Shown here piece by piece: positions 24,761-33,038 of a stretch of 64,000 nucleotides of DNA. The stretch covers positions 4,712,001 to 4,776,000 of the forward strand of contig NZ_CP109473.1 in NCBI RefSeq assembly GCF_036227405.1, read 5' to 3'. The stretch is from Streptomyces sp. NBC_01460. Its GTDB lineage: Bacteria > Actinomycetota > Actinomycetes > Streptomycetales > Streptomycetaceae. The position numbers and the translations under genes are program-made. The notes below the pieces were generated by a model. That model did no database searches and was not told the DNA's origin. It saw only the letters and a list, made by a program, of their open reading frames with translations. Position 1 is the first letter of the stretch. Each line of letters opens with the position of its first letter.

Positions 24761-24879
24761 GCGCGTGGGCGCGTGCGGCGGTTGTCGGCCGGTTTCCGTC
24801 CGGTCGGCGGCGCTCCCCCGGCTGCCGGCCGCTCGAAGGGCTGGCCGGTACCACGGTGCGGGAGGCGGGCAGACCGGCG

Positions 24880-24885
24880 ATTGTA
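24880..24885 (-). promoter_or_regulatory. Probable -10 box of helR
   Basis: Read on the minus strand this is TACAAT, a close match to the vegetative -10 hexamer TATAAT, preceded by the GCGATCGC palindrome. No strong -35 is visible (TTCGCC at 18 bases spacing). It would give a leader of roughly 200 bases. Confidence 0.45.
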
Positions 24886-24917
24886 GCGATCGCGGACCCC
24901 GGGGGCGAACGAATTGG

Positions 24918-24963
24918 CGCGGTGCCGTCTCCGTCCCGTACGCGGTGCCGTCTCCGTCCCGTA
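24918..24963. repeat. Perfect 23-base tandem duplication upstream of helR
   Basis: Positions 24918-24940 and 24941-24963 are identical 23-base units. The second unit also forms a 7-bp hairpin with the bases that follow (24954-24960 with 24965-24971). The region lies just upstream of the likely helR promoter, so the copies could be regulator sites. Confidence 0.7.
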
Positions 24964-25058
24964 GGGGACGGCATGCGACCTGGGGCCTACCCGCGCCCGC
25001 CCGCGCTTCGGCCCGCAGACCGATGCCGGAGGGCACCCGGGCGGAGCACCATGGATAC

Positions 25059-25250
25059 ATGAGCAGCCTTTATCTGAACCCGGACAGGACCGGCCCCGCG
25101 CACGGCGCGACCGCGGCGACCGGTCACCCACGAAGCCACCGCATGGGAAACGCGGTGCGCGCCGTTTCCGTGTTCGCGCGCACCGCGTTCGGTGTGGCCG
25201 TGCTCGGTGAGTACGCGGAGGAGGCGGGCGTCGTCCGCCGCCACCGCTGA
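25059..25250 (+). CDS. Small hypothetical protein (63 aa)
   Basis: 63 residues from ATG 25059, beginning MSSLYLNPDRTGPAHGATAA and ending in a basic VVRRHR. There is a mildly hydrophobic stretch (VRAVSVFARTAFGVAVLGEY). A GGAG sits 13 bases upstream, farther than ideal. Against coding status, the frame contains a perfect 14-bp inverted repeat (25149-25162 with 25176-25189) that would act as a terminator. It may be a genuine small Streptomyces protein or a structured non-coding segment. The function is unknown. Confidence 0.4.
   Translation: MSSLYLNPDRTGPAHGATAATGHPRSHRMGNAVRAVSVFARTAFGVAVLGEYAEEAGVVRRHR
25149..25189. terminator. 14-bp perfect inverted repeat inside the small frame
   Basis: Arms 25149-25162 and 25176-25189 pair perfectly with a 13-base loop. 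The hairpin is strong enough to be a terminator, yet lies within the 63-codon frame at 25059-25250. It could be the end of a short transcript started upstream. Confidence 0.5.
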
Positions 25251-25299
25251 TCCGCCGCCGCTCGTCCCTGCCGCCGCTGATCCCTCCCGGAGATTCCTG

Positions 25300-26943
25300 T
25301 CAGCTCTCCGTCAGCAGCTCGTCCGCGTCGACGATCCGGTAGGCGTACCCCTGCTCGGCGAGGAACCGCTGGCGGTGTGCCGCGAAGTCCTGGTCGATCG
25401 TGTCGCGGGCGACCACCGAGTAGAACCGGGCCTCGTGCCCGTCCGCCTTCGGCCGCAGCACCCGGCCGAGCCGCTGTGCCTCCTCCTGGCGCGAGCCGAA
25501 CGTCCCCGACACCTGGATCGCGACCGTCGCCTCCGGCAGGTCGATCGAGAAGTTCGCGACCTTCGACACGACCAGCACGTTGATCTCGCCCTGCCGGAAC
25601 GCCTCGAACAGCTTCTCGCGCTGCGCGTTGCTCGTCTCGCCCTTGATCACCGGGGCGTCCAGGTGCTCACCGAGCTCGTCCAGCTGGTCGATGTACTGGC
25701 CGATGACCAGGGTCTGCTCGCCCCGGTGCTTGCGGACCAGCGCCTCGGTGACCTTCCGCTTCGTCGCGGTCGTCGCGCAGAACCGGTACTTCTCCTCGGC
25801 CTCGGCCGTCGCGTAGGCGAGACGCTCCGAGTCCGTGAGATTCACGCGGACCTCGACGCAGTCGGCGGGCGCGATGTAGCCCTGTGCCTCGATCTCCTTC
25901 CACGGGGCGTCGAACCTCTTCGGCCCGATGAGCGAGAAGACGTCCGACTCACGGCCGTCCTCGCGCACCAGCGTCGCGGTGAGACCGAGGCGGCGACGGG
26001 CCTGGAGGTCGGCGGTGAACTTGAAGACGGGCGCGGGCAGCAGATGCACCTCGTCGTAGATCACGAGCCCCCAGTCGCGGGAGTCGAACAGCTCCAGGTG
26101 CGGGTAGATCCCCTTACGGCGGGTGGTCAGCACCTGGTACGTGGCGATGGTGACCGGCCGGATCTCCTTGCGCGTACCGCTGTACTCGCCGATCTCGTCC
26201 TCGGTCAGCGAGGTCCGCTTCACCAGCTCGTGCTTCCACTGGCGGGCGGAGACGGTGTTGGTGACCAGGATCAGCGTGGTCGCCTTGGCCTCGGCCATGG
26301 CACCGGCCCCGACCAGCGTCTTGCCCGCGCCGCAGGGGAGCACGACGACGCCCGAGCCGCCGTGCCAGAACCCGTCGACGGCCTGCTTCTGGTACGGGCG
26401 GAGCGCCCAGCCGTCCTGGTCGAGCTCGATCGGGTGCGCCTCGCCGTCGACGTAACCGGCGAGGTCCTCGGCCGGCCAGCCCAGCTTGAGCAGCGTCTGC
26501 TTGATCTGCCCGCGCTCGGACGGGTGCACGGCCACGGTGTCCGGGTCGAGGCGCGCACCGACCAGCGGCTGGACCTTCTTCGAGCGGAGGATCTCCTCCA
26601 GCACCGGCCGGTCGTTGGACGTCAGCACCAGACCGTGGACGGGGTGCTTGGACAGGGTGAGGCGGCCGTACCGCGCCATCGTCTCGGCGATGTCGACGAG
26701 GAGCGCGTGCGGCACGGGGTAGCGCGAGTACTCCACGAGCGCGTCGACGACCTGCTCGGCGTCGTGCCCCGCGGCGCGGGCGTTCCACAGGCCGAGCGGG
26801 GTCACGCGGTAGGTGTGGATGTGCTCGGGGGCACGCTCCAGCTCGGCGAAGGGCGCGATGACACGGCGGCAGGCTTCCGCCTGGTCGTGGTCGACCTCGA
26901 GGAGCAGCGTCTTGTCACTCTGGACGATGAGGGGTCCGGTCAC
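25300..26943 (-). CDS. Bacterial XPB-type DNA repair helicase
   Basis: 547 residues. An N-terminal damage-recognition-like domain precedes superfamily 2 motifs: Q-like GWALRPYQKQAVDGF, Walker A LPCGAGKTLVG, DEVH box VIYDEVHLLPA, GLTATLVREDGR, the XPB RED signature (within that stretch), and motif VI region QRLGRVLRPK. The order and the RED motif fit XPB, a 3'-5' helicase known from mycobacteria and archaea. GTG 26943 is preceded by an AGGAAAGG stretch about ten bases upstream. A uracil-DNA glycosylase starts 141 bases away on the other strand, suggesting a repair neighbourhood. Confidence 0.93.
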   Translation of the reverse strand: MTGPLIVQSDKTLLLEVDHDQAEACRRVIAPFAELERAPEHIHTYRVTPLGLWNARAAGHDAEQVVDALVEYSRYPVPHALLVDIAETMARYGRLTLSKHPVHGLVLTSNDRPVLEEILRSKKVQPLVGARLDPDTVAVHPSERGQIKQTLLKLGWPAEDLAGYVDGEAHPIELDQDGWALRPYQKQAVDGFWHGGSGVVVLPCGAGKTLVGAGAMAEAKATTLILVTNTVSARQWKHELVKRTSLTEDEIGEYSGTRKEIRPVTIATYQVLTTRRKGIYPHLELFDSRDWGLVIYDEVHLLPAPVFKFTADLQARRRLGLTATLVREDGRESDVFSLIGPKRFDAPWKEIEAQGYIAPADCVEVRVNLTDSERLAYATAEAEEKYRFCATTATKRKVTEALVRKHRGEQTLVIGQYIDQLDELGEHLDAPVIKGETSNAQREKLFEAFRQGEINVLVVSKVANFSIDLPEATVAIQVSGTFGSRQEEAQRLGRVLRPKADGHEARFYSVVARDTIDQDFAAHRQRFLAEQGYAYRIVDADELLTES

Positions 26944-27084
26944 GCGCGTCGGCCCTTTCCTGCGGGGGGTGGCCGTCCGGGTGCGAACGGCCAAACGTCC
27001 AGTGTGCCGCATCCGCCGCGAACGGGTGGCGCGCGTGCGTGACGGAGTGCGGTCCGGACCCGTCCGGGCCCGTAGCGTGGAGGG

Positions 27085-27864
27085 ATGGACGGAGCCGGAG
27101 CGGCGGGGCCCGGGCCCGGGGACCCGGGGTTCCCGGCGTACCACGCGCCGCGGTGCGCCGGCCTCGGCGAGCTGGACGCGCGCGTCGCGGGGTGCCGGGC
27201 CTGCCCCCGGCTGGTGGCCTGGCGCGAGGAGGTCGCCGAGGTCAAGCGCGCGGCCTTCCAGGACGAGGACTACTGGGCGCGGCCCGTCCCCGGCTTCGGG
27301 CCGCCGGACGCCGCCGTGGCGGTCGTCGGGCTCGCACCCGCCGCGCACGGGGGCAACAGGACCGGCCGGATGTTCACCGGCGACGCCGCCGGCGACTTCC
27401 TCTTCGAGGCGCTGCACACGGTGGGGCTCGCCTCACAGCCGTCCTCCGTCCACGCCGGGGACGGCCTCACCCTGCGCGGGGTACGGCTCACGTCACCCGT
27501 GCACTGCGCACCCCCGGCGAACAAGCCCACCCCGGGGGAACGCGACACCTGCCGCGCCTGGCTGGCCGCGGAGCTGGACCTGCTGGGCCCGGGGTTGCGC
27601 GCGGTGGTGGTCCTCGGCGGTTTCGGCTGGCAGGCGCTGCTCCCCGTGCTCACGGAGGCGGGATGGCGGGTGCCGCGCCCGCGTCCCGCCTTCGGCCACG
27701 GCGCGCACGTCGTCCTCCCCGCGACGGAGCGGAGGCAGGAGCTGCGCCTGTTCGGCAGCTATCACCCCAGTCAGCGCAACACGTTCACGGGACGGCTCAC
27801 CATGCCCATGCTCGTCGACGTGCTCCGTGAGGCCGCCGAGGCGGGCGGGCTGCCGGCTCCCTGA
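27085..27864 (+). CDS. Uracil-DNA glycosylase, family 5 (UdgB-like)
   Basis: 259 residues. Iron-sulfur ligands are visible: Cys37 and Cys40 (GCRACP), then HCAPP and DTCRAW. Motif A is GLAPAAHGGNRTGRMFTGD, with Ala rather than Asn or Asp at the active position, and the second motif is SYHPSQRNTFTGRL. Both are typical of family 5 (UDGb), which removes uracil and other deaminated bases from double-stranded DNA in GC-rich bacteria. ATG 27085 has GGAGGG directly before it. It is flanked on both sides by XPB-related genes on the opposite strand. The stop is 22 bases from the convergent gene's stop. Confidence 0.93.
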   Translation: MDGAGAAGPGPGDPGFPAYHAPRCAGLGELDARVAGCRACPRLVAWREEVAEVKRAAFQDEDYWARPVPGFGPPDAAVAVVGLAPAAHGGNRTGRMFTGDAAGDFLFEALHTVGLASQPSSVHAGDGLTLRGVRLTSPVHCAPPANKPTPGERDTCRAWLAAELDLLGPGLRAVVVLGGFGWQALLPVLTEAGWRVPRPRPAFGHGAHVVLPATERRQELRLFGSYHPSQRNTFTGRLTMPMLVDVLREAAEAGGLPAP

Positions 27865-27886
27865 CGGCCCACCAGGGGCGGGCGCG

Positions 27887-30358
27887 TCAGGTCGTCTGTT
27901 CGTCGGCGAGCTCCGCGACGCCCGTGATCCGGTGCAGCGGATACGTCCGGACCTCGTCGGCCGTGTGGTCGTACGCCGTCACGAAGCCGCCCTCGACCTT
28001 GACCGGGGCGATGACGCGCTGGCTGGCCGCGCCCTCCGCGTTGACGTAGCCGATCCAGACCGCCGAGCCGGTCATCGCGGCCGCCTGCACCGTGGCGAGG
28101 GTCTCGGCGGGGGTCGTGCGCGGGAGGGAGCCGCCGCCCGCTCCCGCCGTGTCCGGGGTGTCCTTGTGGACGGCCCTGGCGGCGGAGTCCCCTGCCCGGA
28201 CGGCCCGTACGGCCGCGGCGAGCAGGGTGGCGTCCGGGACCGGGGGGCCCTCGGGGACGGGGACGGGCGGCGTACGGGGCGGAGTGCGGCGGGCGCCGGC
28301 CCGGGTGATCAGGACGTCGCCCTCGGCGGATTCGGCGGCCGGGGCGTACCCCATCTCGCGCAGCCCGTCGAGGAGCGACCCCGGGTCGGCCTGCGCGGCC
28401 AGGACGGTCGGGGCGAGGCGGCGGAGCCGCAGGGTGGCCGAGCGCTTGTCGGCCAGGATCTCGTTGAGCACGGCCTCGTCGTCGCAGCGTACGTAGGCGG
28501 AGGCGGCGCCGATCCGCAGGTGGCCGTGGCGGCGGGCCACGTCGTCGATGAGGTAGCTCAGCGGCTGCGGCACCGGCGTACGGCTGTGGGTGGCCAGGAA
28601 GGCGTGCAGGTCGGTCGCGGCCCGTCCGGCGTCGAGCGCGCGGCGTACGGAGCCCGGGGTGAAGCGGTAGACCGTGGCGCCGCCCTTGGACTCGACGTCG
28701 GCGAGCACCGACAGCATCTCGGCGAGCGGGCGTTCCAGCGGTCCGGGCGCGACCGCGGTCAGGTCGGCCTGGAGCAGGACGTGGTCCAGGGGTTCGGGGA
28801 TCAGCGGGGCGAGGCGGGCGGCGGCGGCAGCGGGGCCCTCGTCGAGCAGCGCGCGGGCCTGGGAGGAGAGGGCGCCGCGGCCGGTGATGCCGAGCAGCTC
28901 CGCGTCGTTGACCGTCCACAGGGCGATCCGGGAGCGGAGGTCGGAGGCGTCGCCCGGCGCCGTGGGCCCGCCCGGTGCCGTCGAGCGCAGCGGACGTTCC
29001 CAGCGGAGCCGGGCGAGCAGGGTCTGCGGGTCGGGCGCGGTGCCCGGCGGGAGCGAGGCGAACAGGGCCAGGACCCGGTGGCGTACCTCGGGGGCGGCCG
29101 AGCGGTCCAGATCGGGGCCGAGGGCGGACAGCGCCCGGCCCTTGGCGTCCTGGCCGCCGATGAGGCCCGCGGTGCGGGTGGCGGCGAGCCAGGCGGTGGC
29201 GAGGTGGGTCCAGCGGTCCTGGGCGGGGAGGTCCAGCCACTCGTCGGAGGCCGGGGTCGGCGCGTACCGCTCGTCGGTCTCGCCGTCGGAGGCCAGCAGG
29301 CCCGCGGCGTAGGCGAGTTCGATCCAGAAGGCGGCGACGGGCTCGGACACGTCGAGCGCGCCGGCGGCGCGCTTCAGCTCGCGGACGCTCAGGCCGCCGG
29401 CGCGCAGGATGGCGGGGCCGCCGTTGTTCCAGAGCTTCAGCAGATCCTCGACGGTGGACAGCGCCATGAAGCCCTGGCCCGCCGCGGCTCTGTCCACAGC
29501 CTGGGGATCGCGCTCGGCCGCCGCCACGAGCACCGGCGCGACGGGCTCGGGCACACGGTGGGCGCGGCCGGCCCGCAGGTGCAGCGCCGCCTCCCGCGGC
29601 AGGACGACGGTGCGCGTCGACACGGGCAGCAGCAGGCCGCGGTCGCGCAGCCACTGCACGGGCGGGGTGGGATTCGGGGTGACCTCCCCGTAGGGCGGGC
29701 CCCAGACCAGCCGGTCGAGCACGGACAGCGCCTCGACCGGGGCGGTGTCCAGCAGCTCGGCCATCCTGGTCCGGTCCGTGAAGAGCCCGGCCAGCGCGGT
29801 GACGGCGGACACCGGGTCGTAGGTGGCCGGCAGTCCGGCGGCGGTCAGGATCTCCTGCAGCCTGCCGGGCGACATCCCGGCCGTGGCCTCGGAGACGGTC
29901 GGGCCGAGGCCCGTGGGGGAGGGGTGCTGCGGCGACGGGGCGAGCAGCTCGCGTGCGGTGCGCACGAGGTGCAGCCGGGCGTCCTCGCCCCAGACCAGGG
30001 CCTGTTCGCGCAGGGTCGCGAGGGCGTCCGGCAGGGCGGCGGTGATCGCCGCGCCCGCGTCGTCGCGCCCCTCGCCGTCGTCCTGCCCGTCGCCGGTGAG
30101 GAGCGCGAGCAGCGTGTCGTACGGGGCGGGGTCCGGCGCCACGGCCAGCGCCTCCGCGGTCTGCAGGGCGAACCGGTCGAGGTGCTCCAGCGCACGGACG
30201 ACGGAGGCCCGGGTGCCGGCCCGCGTGGCCAGTTGCGTGATGTCGTTCGGCACGGGGCTGAGCAGGTCGGGGCGGGCACGCAGCAGCCCTGCCAGCGATT
30301 CGTCGCCCCGGGCGCGCAGGGCTTCGGCGAGCGTGCGCGGTGGTGTGGTCGTCCCCAT
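27887..30358 (-). CDS. XPB/Ssl2-like helicase-associated protein with WYL-like end
   Basis: 823 residues, with no Walker A or DEAD box visible, so it is not itself a motor. The central part (about residues 330-560) and the segment YLIDDVARRHGHLRIGAASAYVRCDDEAVL match the 'XPB/Ssl2-like helicase' domain found in actinobacteria. The C-terminus (VWIGYVNAEGAASQRVIAPV, VTAYDHTADEVRTYPLHRI) reads like a WYL ligand-sensing domain. It is one gene away from the XPB helicase and could be its partner in repair. ATG 30358 (MGTTTPP) is favoured; GTG 30367 adds three residues. The divergent start of the next gene is 64 bases away. Confidence 0.85.
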   Translation of the reverse strand: MGTTTPPRTLAEALRARGDESLAGLLRARPDLLSPVPNDITQLATRAGTRASVVRALEHLDRFALQTAEALAVAPDPAPYDTLLALLTGDGQDDGEGRDDAGAAITAALPDALATLREQALVWGEDARLHLVRTARELLAPSPQHPSPTGLGPTVSEATAGMSPGRLQEILTAAGLPATYDPVSAVTALAGLFTDRTRMAELLDTAPVEALSVLDRLVWGPPYGEVTPNPTPPVQWLRDRGLLLPVSTRTVVLPREAALHLRAGRAHRVPEPVAPVLVAAAERDPQAVDRAAAGQGFMALSTVEDLLKLWNNGGPAILRAGGLSVRELKRAAGALDVSEPVAAFWIELAYAAGLLASDGETDERYAPTPASDEWLDLPAQDRWTHLATAWLAATRTAGLIGGQDAKGRALSALGPDLDRSAAPEVRHRVLALFASLPPGTAPDPQTLLARLRWERPLRSTAPGGPTAPGDASDLRSRIALWTVNDAELLGITGRGALSSQARALLDEGPAAAAARLAPLIPEPLDHVLLQADLTAVAPGPLERPLAEMLSVLADVESKGGATVYRFTPGSVRRALDAGRAATDLHAFLATHSRTPVPQPLSYLIDDVARRHGHLRIGAASAYVRCDDEAVLNEILADKRSATLRLRRLAPTVLAAQADPGSLLDGLREMGYAPAAESAEGDVLITRAGARRTPPRTPPVPVPEGPPVPDATLLAAAVRAVRAGDSAARAVHKDTPDTAGAGGGSLPRTTPAETLATVQAAAMTGSAVWIGYVNAEGAASQRVIAPVKVEGGFVTAYDHTADEVRTYPLHRITGVAELADEQTT

Positions 30359-30422
30359 CCGTCCCACGGTAGCCCCTGGAACGCTACCGTCGGGGCAGGG
30401 CGGGTGGAGGGAGAACCAGCGC

Positions 30423-31559
30423 GTGGGGATCGAGAGCGACCAGCTTGTCTACGACTACCTCAGCCGGGTCGGTGACCTGGCACAGCGGCAACAGCTGTCC
30501 TCGGGCGCCCGGATGAGACTCGTCGCGACCCTACGGGGCGAGATCGACCGGCAGCGCGGCACGGACGGATCCGACTCCCCGGCGGTGGTCCGGCGCATCA
30601 TCGGCCGTCTCGGGGCGCCGGGTGAACTCGTCGCCGCGGCGGCCGAGTCGGGTGACGGGGAGGTGCTGCCGGCCCCGCCCCGGGCGGAAGCGGCCGAGGG
30701 CGCGGACGTCTCGCCCGGGATCCCCCGGGCCCGGCGGGGCCTGCTCAGGAAAGACGTGTCGCGCAAGGGCGCGTCGCCGGAGGCCGCGACGGCCGGGCAC
30801 GCGGATCCGGGCGCCGGGGGGCCGGCTCCCGGGGGGCCTGCCCCGGACTGGCCGGCGGCGTCCGCGCCGCACATGACCGGGCTGGGCCAGGCGCCGCCCG
30901 GGGGTGAGCCGGAGTGGTGGCGGATCGAGCCCGGGCCGTTCGGCGAGACCGCGCAGAGCGGCCCCGGGGCGTTGGGTCCGGGCACGGCCGTGCCCGGGTT
31001 CGTGGGCGGGCTGGAGAGTCCGGAGCTGTTCGGCATGCCGGGCGCGCCGAGGACCCCGGCCCCGCGCGCGCCCTCGGGGACGGACGAGGCCGCACCGAAG
31101 ACGGACGACGAGGAGGCCCCGGCCCCGGCCCCGCCGTCGGTGCCGGGGCCCCGGATGAGGCTGCGGCTGCGACGGCCCAGGAAGGCCGCCGAAGTGGACG
31201 CCGGAGCCGCCGCGCGGCCCCGCCTCTCCAACCCTCTGCTGCTGCTGGCCGCCGCGCTGCTGGTGGCCGGCGCCGTCCTCGGGTCGTGGCTGGCCCTCGC
31301 GGGTGGGTGGCTGCTGGCGTACAGCTCGCGCAAGTTCTCGCGGGCGGAGGCGAAGTGGGTCGCGCTGGGCCTGCCGGGCGTGGTCGTCGCCGGAGCCTTC
31401 GTCTGGCTGTGGGGCCGCATGGAGGGCCGCTGGGGTGAGCCGCTCGCCGAGGGGGCGATGGGTGACGCGATGACGGACGTCTGGCCGGTGGTGGTGCGCG
31501 TCGCGGCGGTGGCGTCGGCGCTCTATCTGGTGTGGCGCGCCCGCAGACTGACGGGCTGA
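30423..31559 (+). CDS. Membrane protein with HAAS-like N-terminus and long linker
   Basis: 378 residues from GTG 30423, with GGAGGGAG upstream. Residues 1-65 (VYDYLSRVGDLAQRQQLSSG, VVRRIIGRLGAPGELVAAAA) look like the helical domain seen in DUF1700/HAAS proteins, which often respond to PadR regulators. A long Pro/Gly/Ala-rich disordered stretch follows (about 75-260), then three membrane helices (LLLLAAALLVAGAVLGSWLA; VALGLPGVVVAGAFVWLW; VVVRVAAVASALYLVW). Function is unknown. It is divergent from the Ssl2-like gene. Confidence 0.8.
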   Translation: MGIESDQLVYDYLSRVGDLAQRQQLSSGARMRLVATLRGEIDRQRGTDGSDSPAVVRRIIGRLGAPGELVAAAAESGDGEVLPAPPRAEAAEGADVSPGIPRARRGLLRKDVSRKGASPEAATAGHADPGAGGPAPGGPAPDWPAASAPHMTGLGQAPPGGEPEWWRIEPGPFGETAQSGPGALGPGTAVPGFVGGLESPELFGMPGAPRTPAPRAPSGTDEAAPKTDDEEAPAPAPPSVPGPRMRLRLRRPRKAAEVDAGAAARPRLSNPLLLLAAALLVAGAVLGSWLALAGGWLLAYSSRKFSRAEAKWVALGLPGVVVAGAFVWLWGRMEGRWGEPLAEGAMGDAMTDVWPVVVRVAAVASALYLVWRARRLTG

Positions 31560-31640
31560 CAGGAGCCGAGGACCGAGAGGCCGGCCGGGGCGGGCGCGGC
31601 GGCCGACGGGAGTGCCCGTCGGTGGGGCGACGCCCCGGAG

Positions 31641-31677
31641 TGTACGACCGTACGCCTCAAGGTGTACGGTCGTACGC
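31641..31677. promoter_or_regulatory. Twin TetR-type operators before the acetyltransferase gene
   Basis: TGTACGACCGTACGC (31641-31655) and TGTACGGTCGTACGC (31663-31677) are near-identical, each internally palindromic, and exactly 22 bases apart. As a pair, 31642-31653 and 31664-31675 are also perfect complements. They end at the base before ATG 31678. The downstream TetR gene is the obvious candidate ligand. Confidence 0.7.
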
Positions 31678-32265
31678 ATGCCGATGCCGATGGACTACTT
31701 CGCCGACGATCCGCGCACCAACCTGGAGCGCATGCTCGCGGGTGACCTCTACATCGCCGACGATCCGGAGATCGCCCGGCGGCAGCAGCGGGCGATGCAC
31801 CTGGCGGCCCGCTTCCAGGCCGCCTACACCGAGGACGCCGACGAGGCCAGGACGGTCCTCGCCGAGCTGCTGGAGTCCGTGGGCGAGGGTGTCGACCTGC
31901 GCCCGCCGCTCTACGTCGACTACGGCAGCAACATCTCCATCGGCGCCCGCACCTTCGTCAACTACCACCTCACCGCGCTGGACGTCGCACGCATCACCAT
32001 CGGTGAGGACTGCCAGATCGGCCCCAACGTCCAGCTCCTCACCCCCACCCACCCCGTCGAGCCCGGGCCCCGCCGGGACAAGCTGGAAGCCGCGCTCCCC
32101 ATCACCATCGGCGACAACGTCTGGCTCGGCGGCGGGGTCATCGTGTGCCCCGGGGTGACCATCGGCGACAACTCCGTGATCGGCGCCGGTGCCGTGGTCA
32201 CGAAGGACATCCCCGCCGACGTCGTCGCCGTGGGCAACCCCGCCCGCGTCGTCCGCGGCGTCTGA
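31678..32265 (+). CDS. Maltose/galactoside O-acetyltransferase family protein
   Basis: 195 residues. The N-terminal domain (NLERMLAGDLYIADDPE) and left-handed beta-helix hexapeptide repeats (ISIGARTFVNYHLTALDVARITIGEDC, then ITIGDNVWLGGGVIVCPGVTIGDNSVIGAGAVVTKDIPA) identify the Maa/LacA type. The catalytic His is in LLTPTHPVEP. It would acetylate a sugar hydroxyl using acetyl-CoA. Three closely spaced ATGs (31678, 31684, 31690) are possible; the first lies against the operators, implying a leaderless start. The TetR gene follows after 12 bases, forming an autoregulated pair. Confidence 0.9.
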   Translation: MPMPMDYFADDPRTNLERMLAGDLYIADDPEIARRQQRAMHLAARFQAAYTEDADEARTVLAELLESVGEGVDLRPPLYVDYGSNISIGARTFVNYHLTALDVARITIGEDCQIGPNVQLLTPTHPVEPGPRRDKLEAALPITIGDNVWLGGGVIVCPGVTIGDNSVIGAGAVVTKDIPADVVAVGNPARVVRGV

Positions 32266-32277
32266 CCCGCCCGCCCC

Positions 32278-32823
32278 ATGGCCACCGGACGTACGGACCC
32301 CCAGCGGCGCGAGCGGATCCTCGCCGCCACGCTCGACCACATCGCCGACGAGGGCGTCGCCGGCGTCTCGCACCGCAAGATCGCCGCGCGCGCCGATGTG
32401 CCGCTGGGCTCGATGACGTACCACTTCAGCGGCATCGACGAACTGCTGCGCGAGGCCTTCACCCGCTTCGCCGACCAGATCGTGGCGGTGTTCGAGCTGC
32501 ACCTGGGCCGGGCCGGCACGCCGGAGGAGGCCCGTGAGGCGGTCACCGACCTCATCCACCTGCTCTCCGAGGGGCCGCGCCGCGAGCTCGTCCTCACCCA
32601 GGAGCTCTACACCCTGGCCGCCCGGCGCGACGAGTACCGCGAGCTCACCCACGCGTGGATGAACCGCAGCCGCCGGCTGCTGGAGCAGCACTTCGACCCG
32701 GACACCGCCCGTCAGCTCGACGCGCTGATCGAGGGGCTCGCCCTGCACCGGGCGCTCGACACCGAGCCGCAGGAGCGCGAGCTGACGCGGCTGGCGGTGC
32801 TGCGGATGACTTCCGCGGGCTGA
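32278..32823 (+). CDS. TetR-family regulator
   Basis: 181 residues. The N-terminal HTH is clear: RRERILAATLDHIADEGVAGVSHRKIAARADVPLGSMTYHF. The rest is helical with the acidic pattern of a TetR ligand domain. It starts 12 bases after the acetyltransferase gene and almost certainly shares its promoter. The twin CGTACG-core palindromes upstream of that gene are the likely binding sites, giving negative autoregulation. The inducer is unknown. A 15-bp hairpin follows the stop. Confidence 0.9.
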   Translation: MATGRTDPQRRERILAATLDHIADEGVAGVSHRKIAARADVPLGSMTYHFSGIDELLREAFTRFADQIVAVFELHLGRAGTPEEAREAVTDLIHLLSEGPRRELVLTQELYTLAARRDEYRELTHAWMNRSRRLLEQHFDPDTARQLDALIEGLALHRALDTEPQERELTRLAVLRMTSAG

Positions 32824-32855
32824 GGCGGATGCCGCCACGCGGACGTCCCTGAACC

Positions 32856-32893
32856 ACCTGTGGGGTGCGGACCTGACCCCGCACCCCACAGGT
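32856..32893. terminator. 15-bp hairpin terminator after the TetR gene
   Basis: Arms 32856-32870 and 32879-32893 are perfect complements around an eight-base loop, followed by a short T-rich stretch (TTCTCCCT). It lies 33 bases after the TetR stop. Confidence 0.85.
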
Positions 32894-33038
32894 TTCTCCC
32901 TGGTCCCTCTGGTGGGAACCGGCGAGACGCCCGGCAAAGGCGACAGAAGATGTCCGGTTTCCAGGCAACCATGGTGTCCCCGCCGCCCGCACGGACAGCG
33001 GCGCGTCCCGGCGCGCGGATCGATCCAGGAGGACACAC

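Noticed and set aside
26813..30475. A 1220-codon plus-strand open frame
   Set aside because: It covers parts of the XPB, UDG and Ssl2-like genes in other frames. Its product is low-complexity and Arg/Gly-rich with no family motif, as expected opposite GC-rich genes.
32894..33038. Riboswitch upstream of the SDR gene
   Set aside because: The segment follows a terminator and has an unusual composition, but I could not fold it into any class I know.
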